DNA from: Chrysomallon squamiferum
Taxonomy: Eukaryota > Mollusca > Gastropoda > Neomphalida > Peltospiridae
Reading direction: 5' to 3'
Assembly: GCA_012295275.1 (NCBI GenBank)
Contig: CM022668.1
Coordinates: 9,052,541-9,095,040, forward strand
Length of the DNA: 42,500 bases
Notes under the pieces: model-generated
Database searches by the model: none
The model's input: the letters and a program-made list of their open reading frames with translations, nothing else
What the model was told of the DNA's origin: nothing
Part shown: positions 1 to 10,495 of the stretch, in pieces
Layout of the letters: each line of letters starts with the position of its first letter
Position numbering within the stretch: the first letter of the stretch is position 1
Made by a program: the position numbers and the translations under genes

Positions 1-442
1 ATTTGTAGTGCCATTACAAGATAATATTAACATTCATCTAAACATCTGGTTTCTTAAAGGGATACTTTTGGTGATACAAAGAAATTTATTCTGAATTTAT
101 TCTGAATTTATTCTGAATACTTCGAAATTAGGTTTCATTTTGTCTTTTCCACCCAGTCTTAACTAATAACAAAGTTCAAAAACAAAGGAATAAGGTTTAA
201 AAACATGGGTACTTGCTTTTTTTTTTTTTTTTTTTTGTGGTCATGAAGTCATACATAAGGATTTGAATTTTTGTTTTTTTTTTTTTTTCTAAAGTTTTTT
301 TCTATTATGAAGTAAAAAAAAAAAACAATATATGTAGATGTAGCTCTCACTTCTCCACACATAGAGGATGACATCACAAGTCCAGTGGTAAAGATGATGT
401 GAGATGTATTTATTCATTTTATTTCGTTGTCTGCTTATTCAG
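1..442 (+). other. Partial intron of the MPP2/6-like gene
   Basis: Non-coding sequence ending in an acceptor (ttgtctgcttattcag, AG at 441-442) directly before the coding exon. It holds three exact copies of an 11-bp unit (atttattctga) at 84-116, two poly-T runs (about 220-236 and 276-290) and an A run near 315. No other gene is seen here. The upstream exons of the gene are outside the window. Confidence 0.75.
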
Positions 443-619
443 GAAGAAGATTTTATTCGCACCGTGGAGGAGAGTGCGGAGATAGAGAAGATTTACAAGA
501 GCTACTTCGATGAGACGATAGTGAACGATTCATTCATCGAAACTTACCACTTGCTGCGGAAAGCTGTCAGAGAACTGACGTCGGAGGAGCAGTGGGTTCC
601 TGTCACCATGGTGTACTAG
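443..619 (+). CDS. MPP2/MPP6 (PALS2/varicose)-type MAGUK, last coding exon
   Basis: Terminal exon of a membrane-associated guanylate kinase. These proteins are scaffolds (L27, PDZ, SH3, GuK domains) that organise cell junctions and polarity complexes under the plasma membrane. The exon opens in phase 0 after a good acceptor and encodes 58 residues plus TAG. It covers the C-terminal end of the guanylate-kinase-like domain: EEDFIRTVEESAEIEKIY, then YFDETIVND, and the ending QWVPVTMVY. The family signature at this place is xxSAxIxxxYxxYFDxxIVNxxL, with a QWVPVSWVY terminus. The TVEES-A-I spacing fits MPP2/MPP6 (fly varicose) better than PALS1, MPP7 or CASK. The usual SW of the last motif reads TM here. 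The domain assignment is firm. The subfamily is inferred from remembered family motifs, because only this exon is present. Confidence 0.85.
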   Translation, partial: EEDFIRTVEESAEIEKIYKSYFDETIVNDSFIETYHLLRKAVRELTSEEQWVPVTMVY

Positions 620-621
620 AC

Positions 622-824
622 ACTCAGTCTGAATAGAGTTCATGACAAACCAGTTATGACGATTCAGACTAGATATTTTTTGAACCAACCAGTCTGACTA
701 GATCATTTATATTATCCGTTCTGAACATGGTGGGGTTTTTGTATTACTCAGTCTTAATAGAGCATTAGCATGATCCAGTCTGAATAGATTTTGTTTTGTT
801 TATTGCTCTGGTCTGAACAGAGTT
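622..824 (+). repeat. Degenerate CAGTCTGAATAGAG array in the 3' UTR
   Basis: Right after the stop codon about seven loose copies of a 14-base motif occur, most of them roughly 30-55 bases apart: near 625, 664 (cagactaga), 690 (cagtctgactaga), 719, 747, 777 and 808. They probably belong to the 3' UTR of the MAGUK transcript. They may be a decayed minisatellite or a repeated RNA element; the sequence alone does not decide. Confidence 0.6.
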
Positions 825-1824
825 TTTAAATTTTCTGATTAATTTTTTTTTCTCTTCTGTTATTTTGTTTTACCAGTTAAAATATATAAATAAGCTTGTA
901 ATAATTTGTTTTTTAATTTAATTAATTATTATTAATATATATATTTTTTTATATAATGAAAATAGAATACTGATTGTCTGAGGCTTTTTTTTATGATCAA
1001 ATATAATTTAAAAATATATATATATATTTTACAGATTGTTTATCAAAATAATTTTTCTTGGCATGTTCTGTGGGTTTTAAAGACTGTATGCAATTTATAA
1101 AAATCTTTATATTTATACTGGCTTGTTTTGTAGCTGACATCTGTAAATTTTGAAATATAAAACTATTTATCTTTTCATATTAGCTGTTTGTCAAAGTTTG
1201 ACTTATCCAGTATTTGTAGAAATATTATATATATAACCTCTTGAAAATATCACAAGTTAAAATATATATATAGACACAGGATTAGCATGGCAAAGTGAAA
1301 AAACAGAAATAAAAAAATTAGCCTGTGTGTCCCATTTTAGATTTCACAATTTCTAGGGCTGATTTAAAATCATTAAAAAATGGACTAGCCATTTTTCCAA
1401 GTAAATGATCTTTTTAAATACAGCAGTTATATGTTATAGAAGATAGTCCCATTTTGATTGTTAATAGTTACCAAATAATTACCAAAAAAAAAAACCAATA
1501 ATAAAAATGTATTCAATTTGAAAAGTTTGAACTGTAACAAAACATTGTAGCAATGAAATGATATTTTTTTATCGATAAGAAAAAAGTTTTGTTTAGTAAA
1601 TTTGTGAGCTATACAAAAACAAAGAAAAGGAAAAATAACTCTAAATTATGGTGGTTGTATTTTTTCTGTTTTTTTCCTGATATGCCATAACCATTGGAAG
1701 GTTTATTAAATGTTTTTGGAATCATACAAATATTGTTTAAAAAATTTAAAGAAAGTTTAAAATTTGTTGATATGAATGTACTGTATGTTTTTATTTTATT
1801 TTTATTATTATTACTGATATCAGT

Positions 1825-1825
1825 A

Positions 1826-1870
<45 letters not shown>

Positions 1871-1876
1871 TACTAC

Positions 1877-1912
<36 letters not shown>

Positions 1913-1947
1913 TCCTACTACTACTAATTCTTCTTATTATTATTACT
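1825..1947 (+). repeat. (ATT)n microsatellite with ACT interruptions
   Basis: About 120 bases of ATT/TTA triplets, interrupted by short ACT/CTA blocks near 1868 and 1912. Open frames here give only poly-Tyr or poly-Leu and are not genes. Confidence 0.9.
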
Positions 1948-2112
1948 AATATTTTTAAACCCGGCATTAATTCATTTAATTGTGATCAAATTTCAGTATT
2001 TGCCTTATTGAATATGCAGAATCAGGGTTGACAAATTGTTTCTTATTAGTTATTTTTAAAATGTCATAGTAAATTTTTTTTTTTTTTTTGTCTTGTTAGT
2101 GAAATGAGTAAT

Positions 2113-2261
2113 AAAACAATATATGCAAATATTTACAATAAAAATTAAAATATTTTTAATAAAATTAGTTTATAACATATGAGCTTGAGTATATGTAGGT
2201 ATATTTACATGCGTGCGTGCATGTGTGTGTGTGTGTAAAAATAATTGAATAACAGAATATC
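2113..2261 (+). repeat. Dispersed repeat family 1, copy A
   Basis: Contains atatgcaaatattt, a block with catatgagcttgagtatatg, a GT-rich tract and a block ending aataacagaatat, in the same order and orientation as 8083-8206. Copy A carries about 19 extra bases near 2130 and a longer GT tract. No terminal inverted repeats or protein are visible. Confidence 0.8.
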
Positions 2262-2600
2262 CAAGAGTTGAAAGGTTTTTGCTTTTTGATTATTTGTGTA
2301 TTTTGAAATAAATATTTTAATAAAAAGTGCATTTAAAAAACATCATAATTAACTAAATACTGGAATCCTGTTATGTTACTCTTGTAAACACAAGTTCAAA
2401 AAATTCAAAATAAAATGTTTGTTTATGGATTTCTGTTCTATTGAAATCTGTATGGATTATCATCATTATATGTTTATTTTTCAGTTCTGTTATTAATAAC
2501 TGTTTTTACTGTGGAGATTTTAATATTACTGGTGTTGTCAGTTACTGTTAGCATTTTTTGAAAATTATTATAATTACTATAACTCTTGTGATTATTTTAT

Positions 2601-2775
2601 TACTATGATTATTATTATTATTATTATTATTTTGTTACCAGTATCATTATTATTTTATTACTTTATTACTACTACTACTACTACTACTACTGTAACTGGT
2701 ATCATTGTATTTTGATCATTATCATTTTCATTATTTTTATTATTATTATTATTTTTATTATTATTATTAAACTTA
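2601..2775 (+). repeat. ATT/ACT imperfect microsatellites
   Basis: Interrupted ATT triplets flank a short (ACT)n block near 2670-2692. Simple repeat only. Confidence 0.8.
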
Positions 2776-3377
2776 CACATTCATAATTGAATTTGAAGTA
2801 CTTGCCAAAAAGTATGCACAATATTGCAGTAACTGGTGCGTGTTAAATTTACACTTAAACATTCTTCTTTCTCATTTTCAGATAAAATGAATTAAATGAT
2901 TTATTTCACATATCCCAAAACATTTTAATTTAATGTTTAGCATCTTTTAAGAAAGGAAAGTAAAATTAATTGTGCATGAAATTAAACAGAATTAATTTTA
3001 GCCACTAAAAATTTAACATTTTATACACCCAATGTGTTTAATGCTGAACAAATTAATATTAATTTTGAATAAACTTGAACATATAATTTTATTTAACTTC
3101 AAAATTTGGTTGTTTCTTTGGAAATACTGTTTTAAAATGTATCTTTGGGTGAAGAAAACAACATTAATGAAGTAAATGATAAGATTTCATATCTTTTTTC
3201 AAAAATTATTTGTCGTGTATCTGTTGTTGAAACAAAGCGATACTAATTATTTTCGAGTAAATGGGTGACTTTATGTTTAAAAATAGTTTTTAATTTTAAT
3301 TGTTAAAACTGTGAAATTCACAGACTGTTAAAATATCATTTCAAAGATGTTACTAGGTGTTGTAAATATTTTTATCT

Positions 3378-3422
3378 GTTACCTGAGATTTTTAAGACGA
3401 TGATGTTGAAAATCTCAGTAAC
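3378..3422 (+). other. Small stem-loop
   Basis: The left arm gttacctgagatttt (3378-3392) pairs with the right arm aaaatctcagtaac (3409-3422), with a single bulged G and a 16-base loop. The stem is about 14 bp, too short for a typical animal microRNA precursor. It lies in the probable MAGUK 3' UTR or flank. Confidence 0.6.
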
Positions 3423-4621
3423 GACGTCATGACAGTGTATATTTTTAAACCATACAGTCTGTAAATTTTGTAATCAAAACTTGGAAATTGTTGTGTATAT
3501 TTTTGAAAATGTTTTCATATCTATATATTAATCAGTTTTATATTGGAATTTATTTACCTATCTCAGCTGATTGCAATACATTTTTAATTATATTTGTTGT
3601 AAAAAAAAAAATTAAATGATTTGATAAATTTTCACTGTCGTTGAATGGTATTTGTTTCATATATCTGTACATGACTCAAATTTTTATATAATTGTATACA
3701 TCAGACATATTTTTAATTATTTTTTTTATTATTTTTTTTTTTTTTTAATGTTTTTATATATATATTTTTTTTTTTTATTAGTATTATTAGTATTATCATT
3801 TCATTTTCATTGTTTTTATTATTATTATTATTTTATTTTTTTTTAAATTAATTTGTTTTCATCATCATTATATGTCATTATACAGTGATAACCATTAATT
3901 TTATTTAATATTTAAACTTTATCAACAGACAAGTTGTTATACATGCATATTAAACCATTCATTAATAACAACATTTTGTTTCTGTCAAAGAAAATTCATC
4001 TCATTTAAAAACCTGTTAAAAATGAGAAAATGTTAGATTTTATTTTGGGTTTTTGTGGTCATTTAGATTTTGGTTTCATAGAATAGTTGTAACTTGTTAG
4101 TAAATTCCCAACAGATGTACTCAGCATCTTAGTTTTGATTAGTAGTATAGAAAACAGCATTCGTACTTATTTAGTATTAAAATATTATTTTCTTTTTATT
4201 TTCATTATTTTTTTTTTTTTTTTTAGTTATTATTTGAAATAAAGAAATAAAAATGTTTGTATTTGAATCCTAATACACTGAAATGCTATGGTGAATGCTT
4301 GATTTTTATTTGAAATAATTGTATTTAAAAATGTATATCTGTATCCATCCATACTAACCTACATTCCATGATTGAAATAAACTGTTTCTATTTTAAAACT
4401 TGTACATTTGATTATTTTAATAATAATTTACAGGCTTGATTCATCACTTTTTGACTATATGCTCAACACATTATTACTATTGATGTTGAATTATATATAT
4501 TTTTTTTTTCACTAACTATCTTGTATTTAAACAGTAAATGAGAATATATGCAGGATTGTTACTTGAAATAAGGTTGCTTTTATTCATAAATAATTTGTAT
4601 TATTATTTCTAACTTTTATAT

Positions 4622-4638
4622 TTTATTATTATTATTAA

Positions 4639-4732
<94 letters not shown>

Positions 4733-4736
4733 TTAT
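4622..4736 (+). repeat. (ATT)n followed by (ATTT)n microsatellite
   Basis: A compound simple repeat: about 75 bases of ATT triplets, then about 35 bases of ATTT tetramers. Confidence 0.9.
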
Positions 4737-4980
4737 ATTTATTTTTTTAAATATTTTTTATCATTATAAGATTTTATCCAATATTAATTTTTTGTGTCTT
4801 TCACCAATGTACACATAATACTTCAATAGAAAATGTTTTATAAATAAAAACAAAACCAAAAAAAAAAAAATAGTGTTAATAGTTAACCTAATTTTAAAAC
4901 AATTTTATTTATTTACTTCTGTGTAACTTACCCCAAATGTTGGGCACAGAAAATTAATACGTGCTGAAAGTATCAAATTC

Positions 4981-5100
4981 GGAGCTGTGGTTGGATTGGT
5001 AAAATAGCCACATAAATCAAACGGGACACAAGAGAACCTATTAACTACCACACCTTTTCAGTGCAGTGAACCGTGCCCACTTACTGTGACAATGTCAGAC
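4981..5100 (+). repeat. Dispersed repeat family 2 (SINE-like?), copy A
   Basis: Opens with ggagctgtggttggattgg and later reads cagtgcagtgaaccgtgccc. The same blocks in the same order appear, diverged, at 41892-42009. The opening block looks loosely like an RNA polymerase III A-box region, so a tRNA-derived SINE remnant is possible. No B box could be placed confidently. Confidence 0.5.
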
Positions 5101-5240
5101 AAACAGATCAGTCACGGCTGAATGAACAAAGTTGTAGGACATTTGAGACAACAATTTGTAACAAAAACAAACATGTTTTTTATTGTCTCAGCTGTGTAGT
5201 GCAGGAAACTAATAAACCAGTGTTTTTTCTCATAGCAAGC

Positions 5241-5816
5241 AAGGGAAGATACAATGTAGGATATAGGGAATATACAATGGAGGATATAGGGAAAGATACA
5301 AGGAATGATATAAGGGAGGATATAAGGGAAGAGACAAGGATATAAGGGAGGATATAGGGGAAGATACAAGGAAGGATATAGGGGAGGATATAGGGAATGA
5401 TACAAGGGAGGCTACAGGGGAAGATATCGGAAGATACAAGGGAAGATATAGGGGAAGATACAAGGGAAGATATAGGGGTAGATATAAGGAAGGATATAGG
5501 GGGAGATAGGGGAAGATATAAGGGAGATATAAGGGAGGATATAGGGGATGTGATACAAGGGAGGATATAGGGGAAGATATCGGATTCAAGGGAGGATATA
5601 GGGGATGTGATACAAGGGAGGATATAGGGGTAGGATTCAAGGGAGGATATAGGGGAAAATACAAGGGAGGATATAGGGGAAGATATAAGGAAGGATATAG
5701 GGGAATATACAAGGGAGATATAAGGAAGGATATAAGGGAGGATATAGGGAAGATATAAGGGAGGATATAGGGAAGATATAAGGAAGGATATAGGGAAGAT
5801 ATAAGGGAGGATACAA
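5241..5816 (+). repeat. Purine-rich minisatellite (AGGGAGGATATA-type)
   Basis: About 575 bases made of variants of a roughly 12-base motif (aggatatagggga, agatataagggagg). The + strand is almost all purine plus TA/C steps. Because the unit has no stop codon in two minus-strand frames, open frames of about 200 codons appear there with PLYPPLYLP-like translations. These are products of the repeat, not genes. Confidence 0.9.
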
Positions 5817-5939
5817 CTGTTATTACTACCACAACAACACAATCTGTTTTCTGTTACACTACTACTACAGCAACTGCTACTGCTGTTTCACATTAACACT
5901 GATATCACTACAAATGCTGCTGCTACAGCTACTCTTCCA

Positions 5940-6629
5940 TTTACAACCGTGACATCACCACTACTACATTTAAACTGTGACATCACCACTACTACATTTA
6001 AACTGTGACATCACCACTACTACATTTAAACTGTGACATCACCACTACTACATTTAAACTGTGACATCACCACTACTACATTTAAACTGTGACATCACCA
6101 CTACTACATTTAAACTGTGACATCACCACTACTACATTTAAACTGTGACATCACCACTACTACATTTAAACTGTGACATCACCACTACTACATTTACAAC
6201 TGTGACATCACCACTACTACATTTAAACTGTGACATCACCACTACTACATTTAAACTGTGACATCACCACTACTACATTTAAACTGTGACATCACCACTA
6301 CTACATTTACAACTGTGACATCACCACTACTACATTTAAACTGTGACATCACCACTACTACATTTAAACTGTGACATCACCACTACTACATTTAAACTGT
6401 GACATCACCACTACTACATTTAAACTGTGACATCACCACTACTACATTTACAACTGTGACATCACCACTACTACATTTAAACTGTGACATCACCACTACT
6501 ACATTTAAACTGTGACATCACCACTACTACATTTAAACTGTGACATCACCACTACTACATTTAAACTGTGACATCACCACTACTACATTTAAACTGTGAC
6601 ATCACCACTACTACATTTAAACTGACCAG
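5940..6629 (+). repeat. Minisatellite of 24 units, 28/29 bp
   Basis: Twenty-four complete head-to-tail units run from 5940 to 6615, followed by a truncated unit. Twenty units are 28 bp and begin tttaaactgtg. Four are 29 bp and begin tttacaac; these start at 5940, 6193, 6306 and 6447. Units are otherwise nearly identical, and each carries gtgacatcaccactactaca. Near identity indicates recent expansion or homogenisation. There are no spacers, so this is not a CRISPR array. Confidence 0.97.
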
Positions 6630-6658
6630 AAATTGTTTCAGTATAGTCCACACCACCA

Positions 6659-6870
6659 TTTATTTTTTATTTATTTATTTATTTATTTATTTACTTTTTC
6701 AAGAAATCTTTTTTAATATTTCAGTTGTCTTTATATACTAGTTTGTTTGTTTGTTTGTTTGTTTGTTTGTTTGTTTATTTATTTATTTGTTTGTTTGTTT
6801 ATTTATTTAAGTTTTTATTTATTTTTTTGTTTGTTTATTTAAGTTTTACGTCTTTTTTTGTTTTGTTTTT
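6659..6870 (+). repeat. (TTTA)n and (TTTG)n microsatellites
   Basis: A TTTA tract (about 6665-6692), then TTTG (about 6741-6772), mixed TTTA/TTTG and a T run near 6870. Simple repeat. Confidence 0.85.
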
Positions 6871-7005
6871 TTTTTTTTTTCATTATTTTATTTACAAATT
6901 TTATTATTTTCCTCTCCTACATACATTTATAGAATTTTCTTTGTTTAAAAAAAATAATAATAACAAGATAATAAAAATGTCTACAGATACTATTAAATTC
7001 TTCCC

Positions 7006-7121
7006 CAGGTAGCTTTTCAATTCTTTTTTATGACACTCAGGTAAATTGCAGGTATGAACTGATATTACACCTGTACAGGTAAACCAAAGGTAAACATCAT
7101 ACCTGATTCTATTCACAGGTA
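7006..7121 (+). repeat. CAGGTA motif cluster 1
   Basis: CAGGTA occurs at 7006, 7038, 7049, 7076 and 7116, and its reverse complement TACCTG at 7100. Similar clusters lie at 10302-10351 and 40097-40132. The motif looks like a splice-donor context (CAG|GTA) but no coding sequence flanks it. Confidence 0.7.
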
Positions 7122-7336
7122 ACCTACATTTTCAAAATTTTTACACTTATTAATATCAGCAAGGACCTAATTTGAAGTGGGGTTTTGCGGTAAGAATAGT
7201 TGTTTAGGGCAGTTCTAGAGGGGTACTTCTTTGTGAAAATAAATTAGGAATATTTGAGGGAGATATATATATATATATATATATGTAAATATGAGGTACT
7301 TGATTGACTGGAAAGGGCAGCATGGAATTTCTAATG

Positions 7337-7800
7337 TAAACCCTGATACAAAGGACACCTTTTAATATGTTATCTGGTCTCTATAAACAAGTTAAAGTGC
7401 AGATAACAAAGTGCTCTTACCGAACTGTGTATACATTCACCCTTTATATAAAGGATACTTTAATTTATTTTCTTGGTTTTTGTAAGCAGATTAAAGTAAA
7501 GATTTAAAAAAAGTATATTATTTTGAACTGTGAATAGCATAACCCTTGATATAAAGGACATTTACTTAATGCTTTTTATAAACAGGCTAAAATGTTGCTT
7601 TTTTATTTTTTATTTTATTGAATTCTGTATTCCATCTACCTTACTATAAAGGACAATTTAATTTACCAGATGTCCTTTATAAGCAAGCCAAAACATAACT
7701 GTGTTTGACAAAATGTCTTTTGCTGAAACCTCCATACTACAAAACCCTTCACATAAAGACTATTTACATTATGTTTTCTAAAGAGAGGTTGAACTGTATT
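7337..7800 (+). repeat. Decayed ~105-bp satellite, 4-5 copies
   Basis: A block of the form acccttgatataaaggaca, followed by tttataaacaggctaaa and sometimes gaactgtg, recurs at about 7337, 7438, 7550, 7636 and 7744. The spacing is about 90-110 bases. Copies differ strongly, so this is an old array. Confidence 0.7.
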
Positions 7801-8082
7801 TAACAGAAAGGGCTTTCAAAGCAGACAGGTAATAATATCATGAAGTTCTAAAACAGATTTTAAACTCTGATATACTGAACTGAATGGACTGACAGGGATA
7901 AGCAAACAAGGAAGGAAAAAATATTTTTGTTGTCAACACAATCAGTAAAGTCGTGCTATAATACAAGAAAAGAACTGACACATTTTTTTAATTTCAGATG
8001 CACAGGGAAGAAGAACAAATATTTGGTTTATTGACAGTTCTAGCATTTTTTTTTCAATCTCAGACATTTGGTATTTTATAAG

Positions 8083-8206
8083 GAAACAGTATATGCAAAT
8101 ATTTTTAATAAAATTACTTTATAATAACATATGAGCTTGAGTATATGTAGGTATATTTACATGTGTGTGTTTGTGTGTGTAAAAATGATTTAATAACAGA
8201 ATATTC
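8083..8206 (+). repeat. Dispersed repeat family 1, copy B
   Basis: Second copy of the element at 2113-2261, same orientation. It shares the catatgagcttgagtatatg block and the GT tract, and ends in aataacagaatat. Confidence 0.8.
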
Positions 8207-8291
8207 AGTCATTTAAAGATGTATTCAGCATAGTTTTAATCTTTTATTTACTAATATATTCATAAAACACTTTTAAATCAGATGGTTTGTT

Positions 8292-8367
8292 GTTATTTAA
8301 TTTATATATATATATATATATATAATGTTTTTTATTTATATATATATATATATATAAATTAAATAAC
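8292..8367. repeat. Perfect 31-bp-arm palindrome, AT-rich
   Basis: Arms 8292-8322 and 8337-8367 are exact reverse complements (gttatttaattt plus a TA tract) around a 14-base loop. A third, direct copy of the non-TA part follows near 8409. It could extrude as a cruciform. Confidence 0.85.
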
Positions 8368-8404
8368 AAAAGCACTTTTAAAAAAAATCTGCAGATGTAT
8401 TTAC

Positions 8405-8552
8405 TTGTTGTTATTTAATTTATATATATTTATATATATATATATATATATATATTTAATGTTTTTATTATTATTTTATCTTTTTAATGTTTCAGTTGTC
8501 ATAATATACCAGTTTATTTTTTATTTTATATTTTTTATTTACTTTTTACTTC

Positions 8553-8583
<31 letters not shown>

Positions 8584-8660
8584 AATTTTTTATTTTTTTT
8601 TTTTTTTTTATTATTTTATTTACTCAAAATATTTTTTTATTATTTTTTTCTACAATTAAA
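8405..8660 (+). repeat. TA tract and poly-T/ATTT region
   Basis: A TA repeat (8418-8455) is followed by long T runs (8550-8578, 8594-8609) with scattered A. Low complexity, no gene. Confidence 0.8.
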
Positions 8661-8982
8661 TTTTTTCTTTATAGACTCAGCATAATTTTAATTTCAGATA
8701 TTTGTGTACAAGGAAAGAACTTTTCATTATATAACTAAAGCACTTTTAATCTGCATTCAAATTATAAAGAAGATGGGAAAAAAATACAGGTTTTAATTTT
8801 AATTTAAAATGGAAAGAACTCAAAAATATTCTTAATGTGCAGTTATATGGTTATATTACAATCAAAGAACAAATTCTTTCATTAATGGTAGATTCAACAT
8901 ATTTTTAATTTCAGATTTATGGTACAACACAAGGAAAGAACAAATGTTCCATTTAATATTGGACTCAAAATATTCTTGATAA

Positions 8983-9090
8983 GAGATCCAAGAAATAAAT
9001 CACATGAGTAAATTTTAGATGTGTTTTTCTGTGCATACATAACTGTATGAGTAACACATTTACTTATATACAGTAATATTTACAATAACA
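8983..9090 (+). repeat. Dispersed repeat family 3, copy A
   Basis: Shares with 14885-14994 the ordered blocks gagat(t/c)caagaaat, ttttagatg(t/c)gtttttct and acagtaatatttacaataac, at about 75-80 percent identity by eye. Same orientation. No coding content. Confidence 0.75.
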
Positions 9091-9473
9091 TTTACATGAT
9101 ATAACACAAGGAAAAAAACACAAGATTTTCTGTTCAGATCGACTCAGTAAAGTTTTAATCTGAAGTCATGTGGTTCGTGTGATTAAAGACTTCAAATAAT
9201 GAAAAAGAAAAAAATCCACTGCTGCCATAGTTTGACTTGGAGTAGAACAGAGTAAGTTAATCTAGTACTAAAGTACACTGGACTAGATCAAATAGATTGC
9301 AGACATAGTTAGTGACACATCAAATATGTGTTAGGTGTATAGATTGATTGAATGAAGATATCAGTAGATTGATTGATTTATCACGTAGGTTAGTTAATCT
9401 GTCAAATATATACATATACTTATATATATCACATATATATCTTAAACAGATATGCAGAGTCATACATACATAG

Positions 9474-9680
9474 AAGAATACACACGCACATAGTCATATA
9501 CACACATACACACACTCATACCTACATTTACACATGCAATACATACACTATACAAATACATACATACACAGACATATATACATGTATACACACACACACA
9601 CATATACACACACATATACATATACACACACACATACATACATACATATATATATATACAGACAACATACATACACAAAC
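9474..9680 (+). repeat. CA/TACA-rich simple repeat
   Basis: Imperfect CA, CATA and TA repeats. More CA-rich sequence follows at 9800-9900. Minus-strand open frames rich in Cys/Val/Tyr are artefacts of the repeat. Confidence 0.85.
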
Positions 9681-10201
9681 TCATAAATACTTATTTTTGA
9701 AAATGTTTTTCTTTTTTATATTAGTCAGTTTTATACTGACATTAATTTATCGATTCTCAATTAACTGCAATAAATTCTTAATCATATTAAATGAAATAGC
9801 ACACACAAACACTCACACACACATACACATAAAAACAGCCTACATAATCACACACAAATAAATGAGAAAAAATCCCCACATAATCACACACAAACAGATC
9901 AAACGTTTCCCAGCGTTAATTAATATTTAACAGTCATGTAAGTATTTCAATGCCCAGTGAGCCTGTACATGACTCTGACAATAAAAATCAGTCAGAATCA
10001 AACAATACCCCTTTTTTTCACAAACACCAACCCAAACACAAAACAACAAAGACAGAGAGAGAGAAAAAAAAAAAAAAGAATCAAAATTAATAAATCCATA
10101 ACAGTTACTCAAACAACCCCAGATGTTGTTTTTTTTGTTTTCTTTTATTAATAATTTACGTGACTTTTCTGCCGTTTTTTTACGATTCCAAATCGGTCAT
10201 C

Positions 10202-10351
10202 TAATCTCTCACACTCCCCCTGCCCCCCCTCCCCCTCCACCATCACAGTCGTCATGGCGAGTTAACTGTGACCATTCCAAGCCAATCCACCTGCCAATAA
10301 CCAGGTAATGATTTAATCTGTGCGCAGGTAGATCTGGAGGTATTTTACCTG
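10202..10351 (+). other. C-rich tract with candidate 56-nt exon and CAGGTA cluster 2
   Basis: A strong pyrimidine tract (10205-10240, many C) ends in AG at 10247-10248. A CAG|GTAATG donor follows, giving a possible exon at 10249-10304. It is open in one frame (SSWRVNCDHSKPIHLPIT). Its end phase does not fit the next exon at 13182, so it would be a non-coding 5' exon of that gene, part of another transcript, or chance. CAGGTA occurs at 10302 and 10325, and TACCTG at 10346. Confidence 0.3.
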
Positions 10352-10461
10352 AACTCAGGTGGTGGGCTCAGAAATCATAACTCAGGTGTTTTTGTTTAAG
10401 GATACTGTGTTGCACTGAACAGATCTGTCTGTTGAGTGGTTTGGGTTTTAAAAAAAATAAA

Positions 10462-10463
<2 letters not shown>

Positions 10464-10495
<32 letters not shown>
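10464..10495 (+). repeat. (TA)n microsatellite
   Basis: About 32 bases of TA. The following 10500-11700 is AT-rich with short ATT, ACT and TA repeats and holds nothing recognisable as a gene. Confidence 0.85.

Larger units (their letters stand above)
825..4400 (+). other. AT-rich 3' UTR and flank of the MAGUK gene
   Basis: No coding exon is seen. The stretch contains many A/T runs, several AATAAA hexamers (for example near 2309, 3069, 4239 and 4375) any of which could end the transcript, ATT/ATTT microsatellites, and one clear small stem-loop at 3378-3422. The true polyadenylation site cannot be chosen from sequence. Confidence 0.5.
7900..9190 (+). repeat. AT-rich stretch with diverged recurring blocks
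   Basis: Blocks of the form actcagcatagttttaat, cagatttatggtacaaca and acaaggaaagaacaaat recur loosely near 7940-8030, 8215, 8680-8730, 8890-8960 and 9100-9160. This is probably an old degraded repeat array broken up by AT microsatellites. No gene is seen. Confidence 0.45.

Noticed and set aside
3378-3422. MicroRNA precursor
   Set aside because: The stem of about 14 bp is too short and does not extend beyond the listed arms.
5180-5842. Minus-strand open frames of about 200 codons with PLYPPLYLP-type repeats
   Set aside because: They follow exactly from a stop-free minisatellite, occur in two frames at once, and lack any flanking coding signal.
5940-6629. Possible CRISPR array from regular 28-29-bp repeats
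   Set aside because: Units abut without spacers and the genome is animal; this is a minisatellite.
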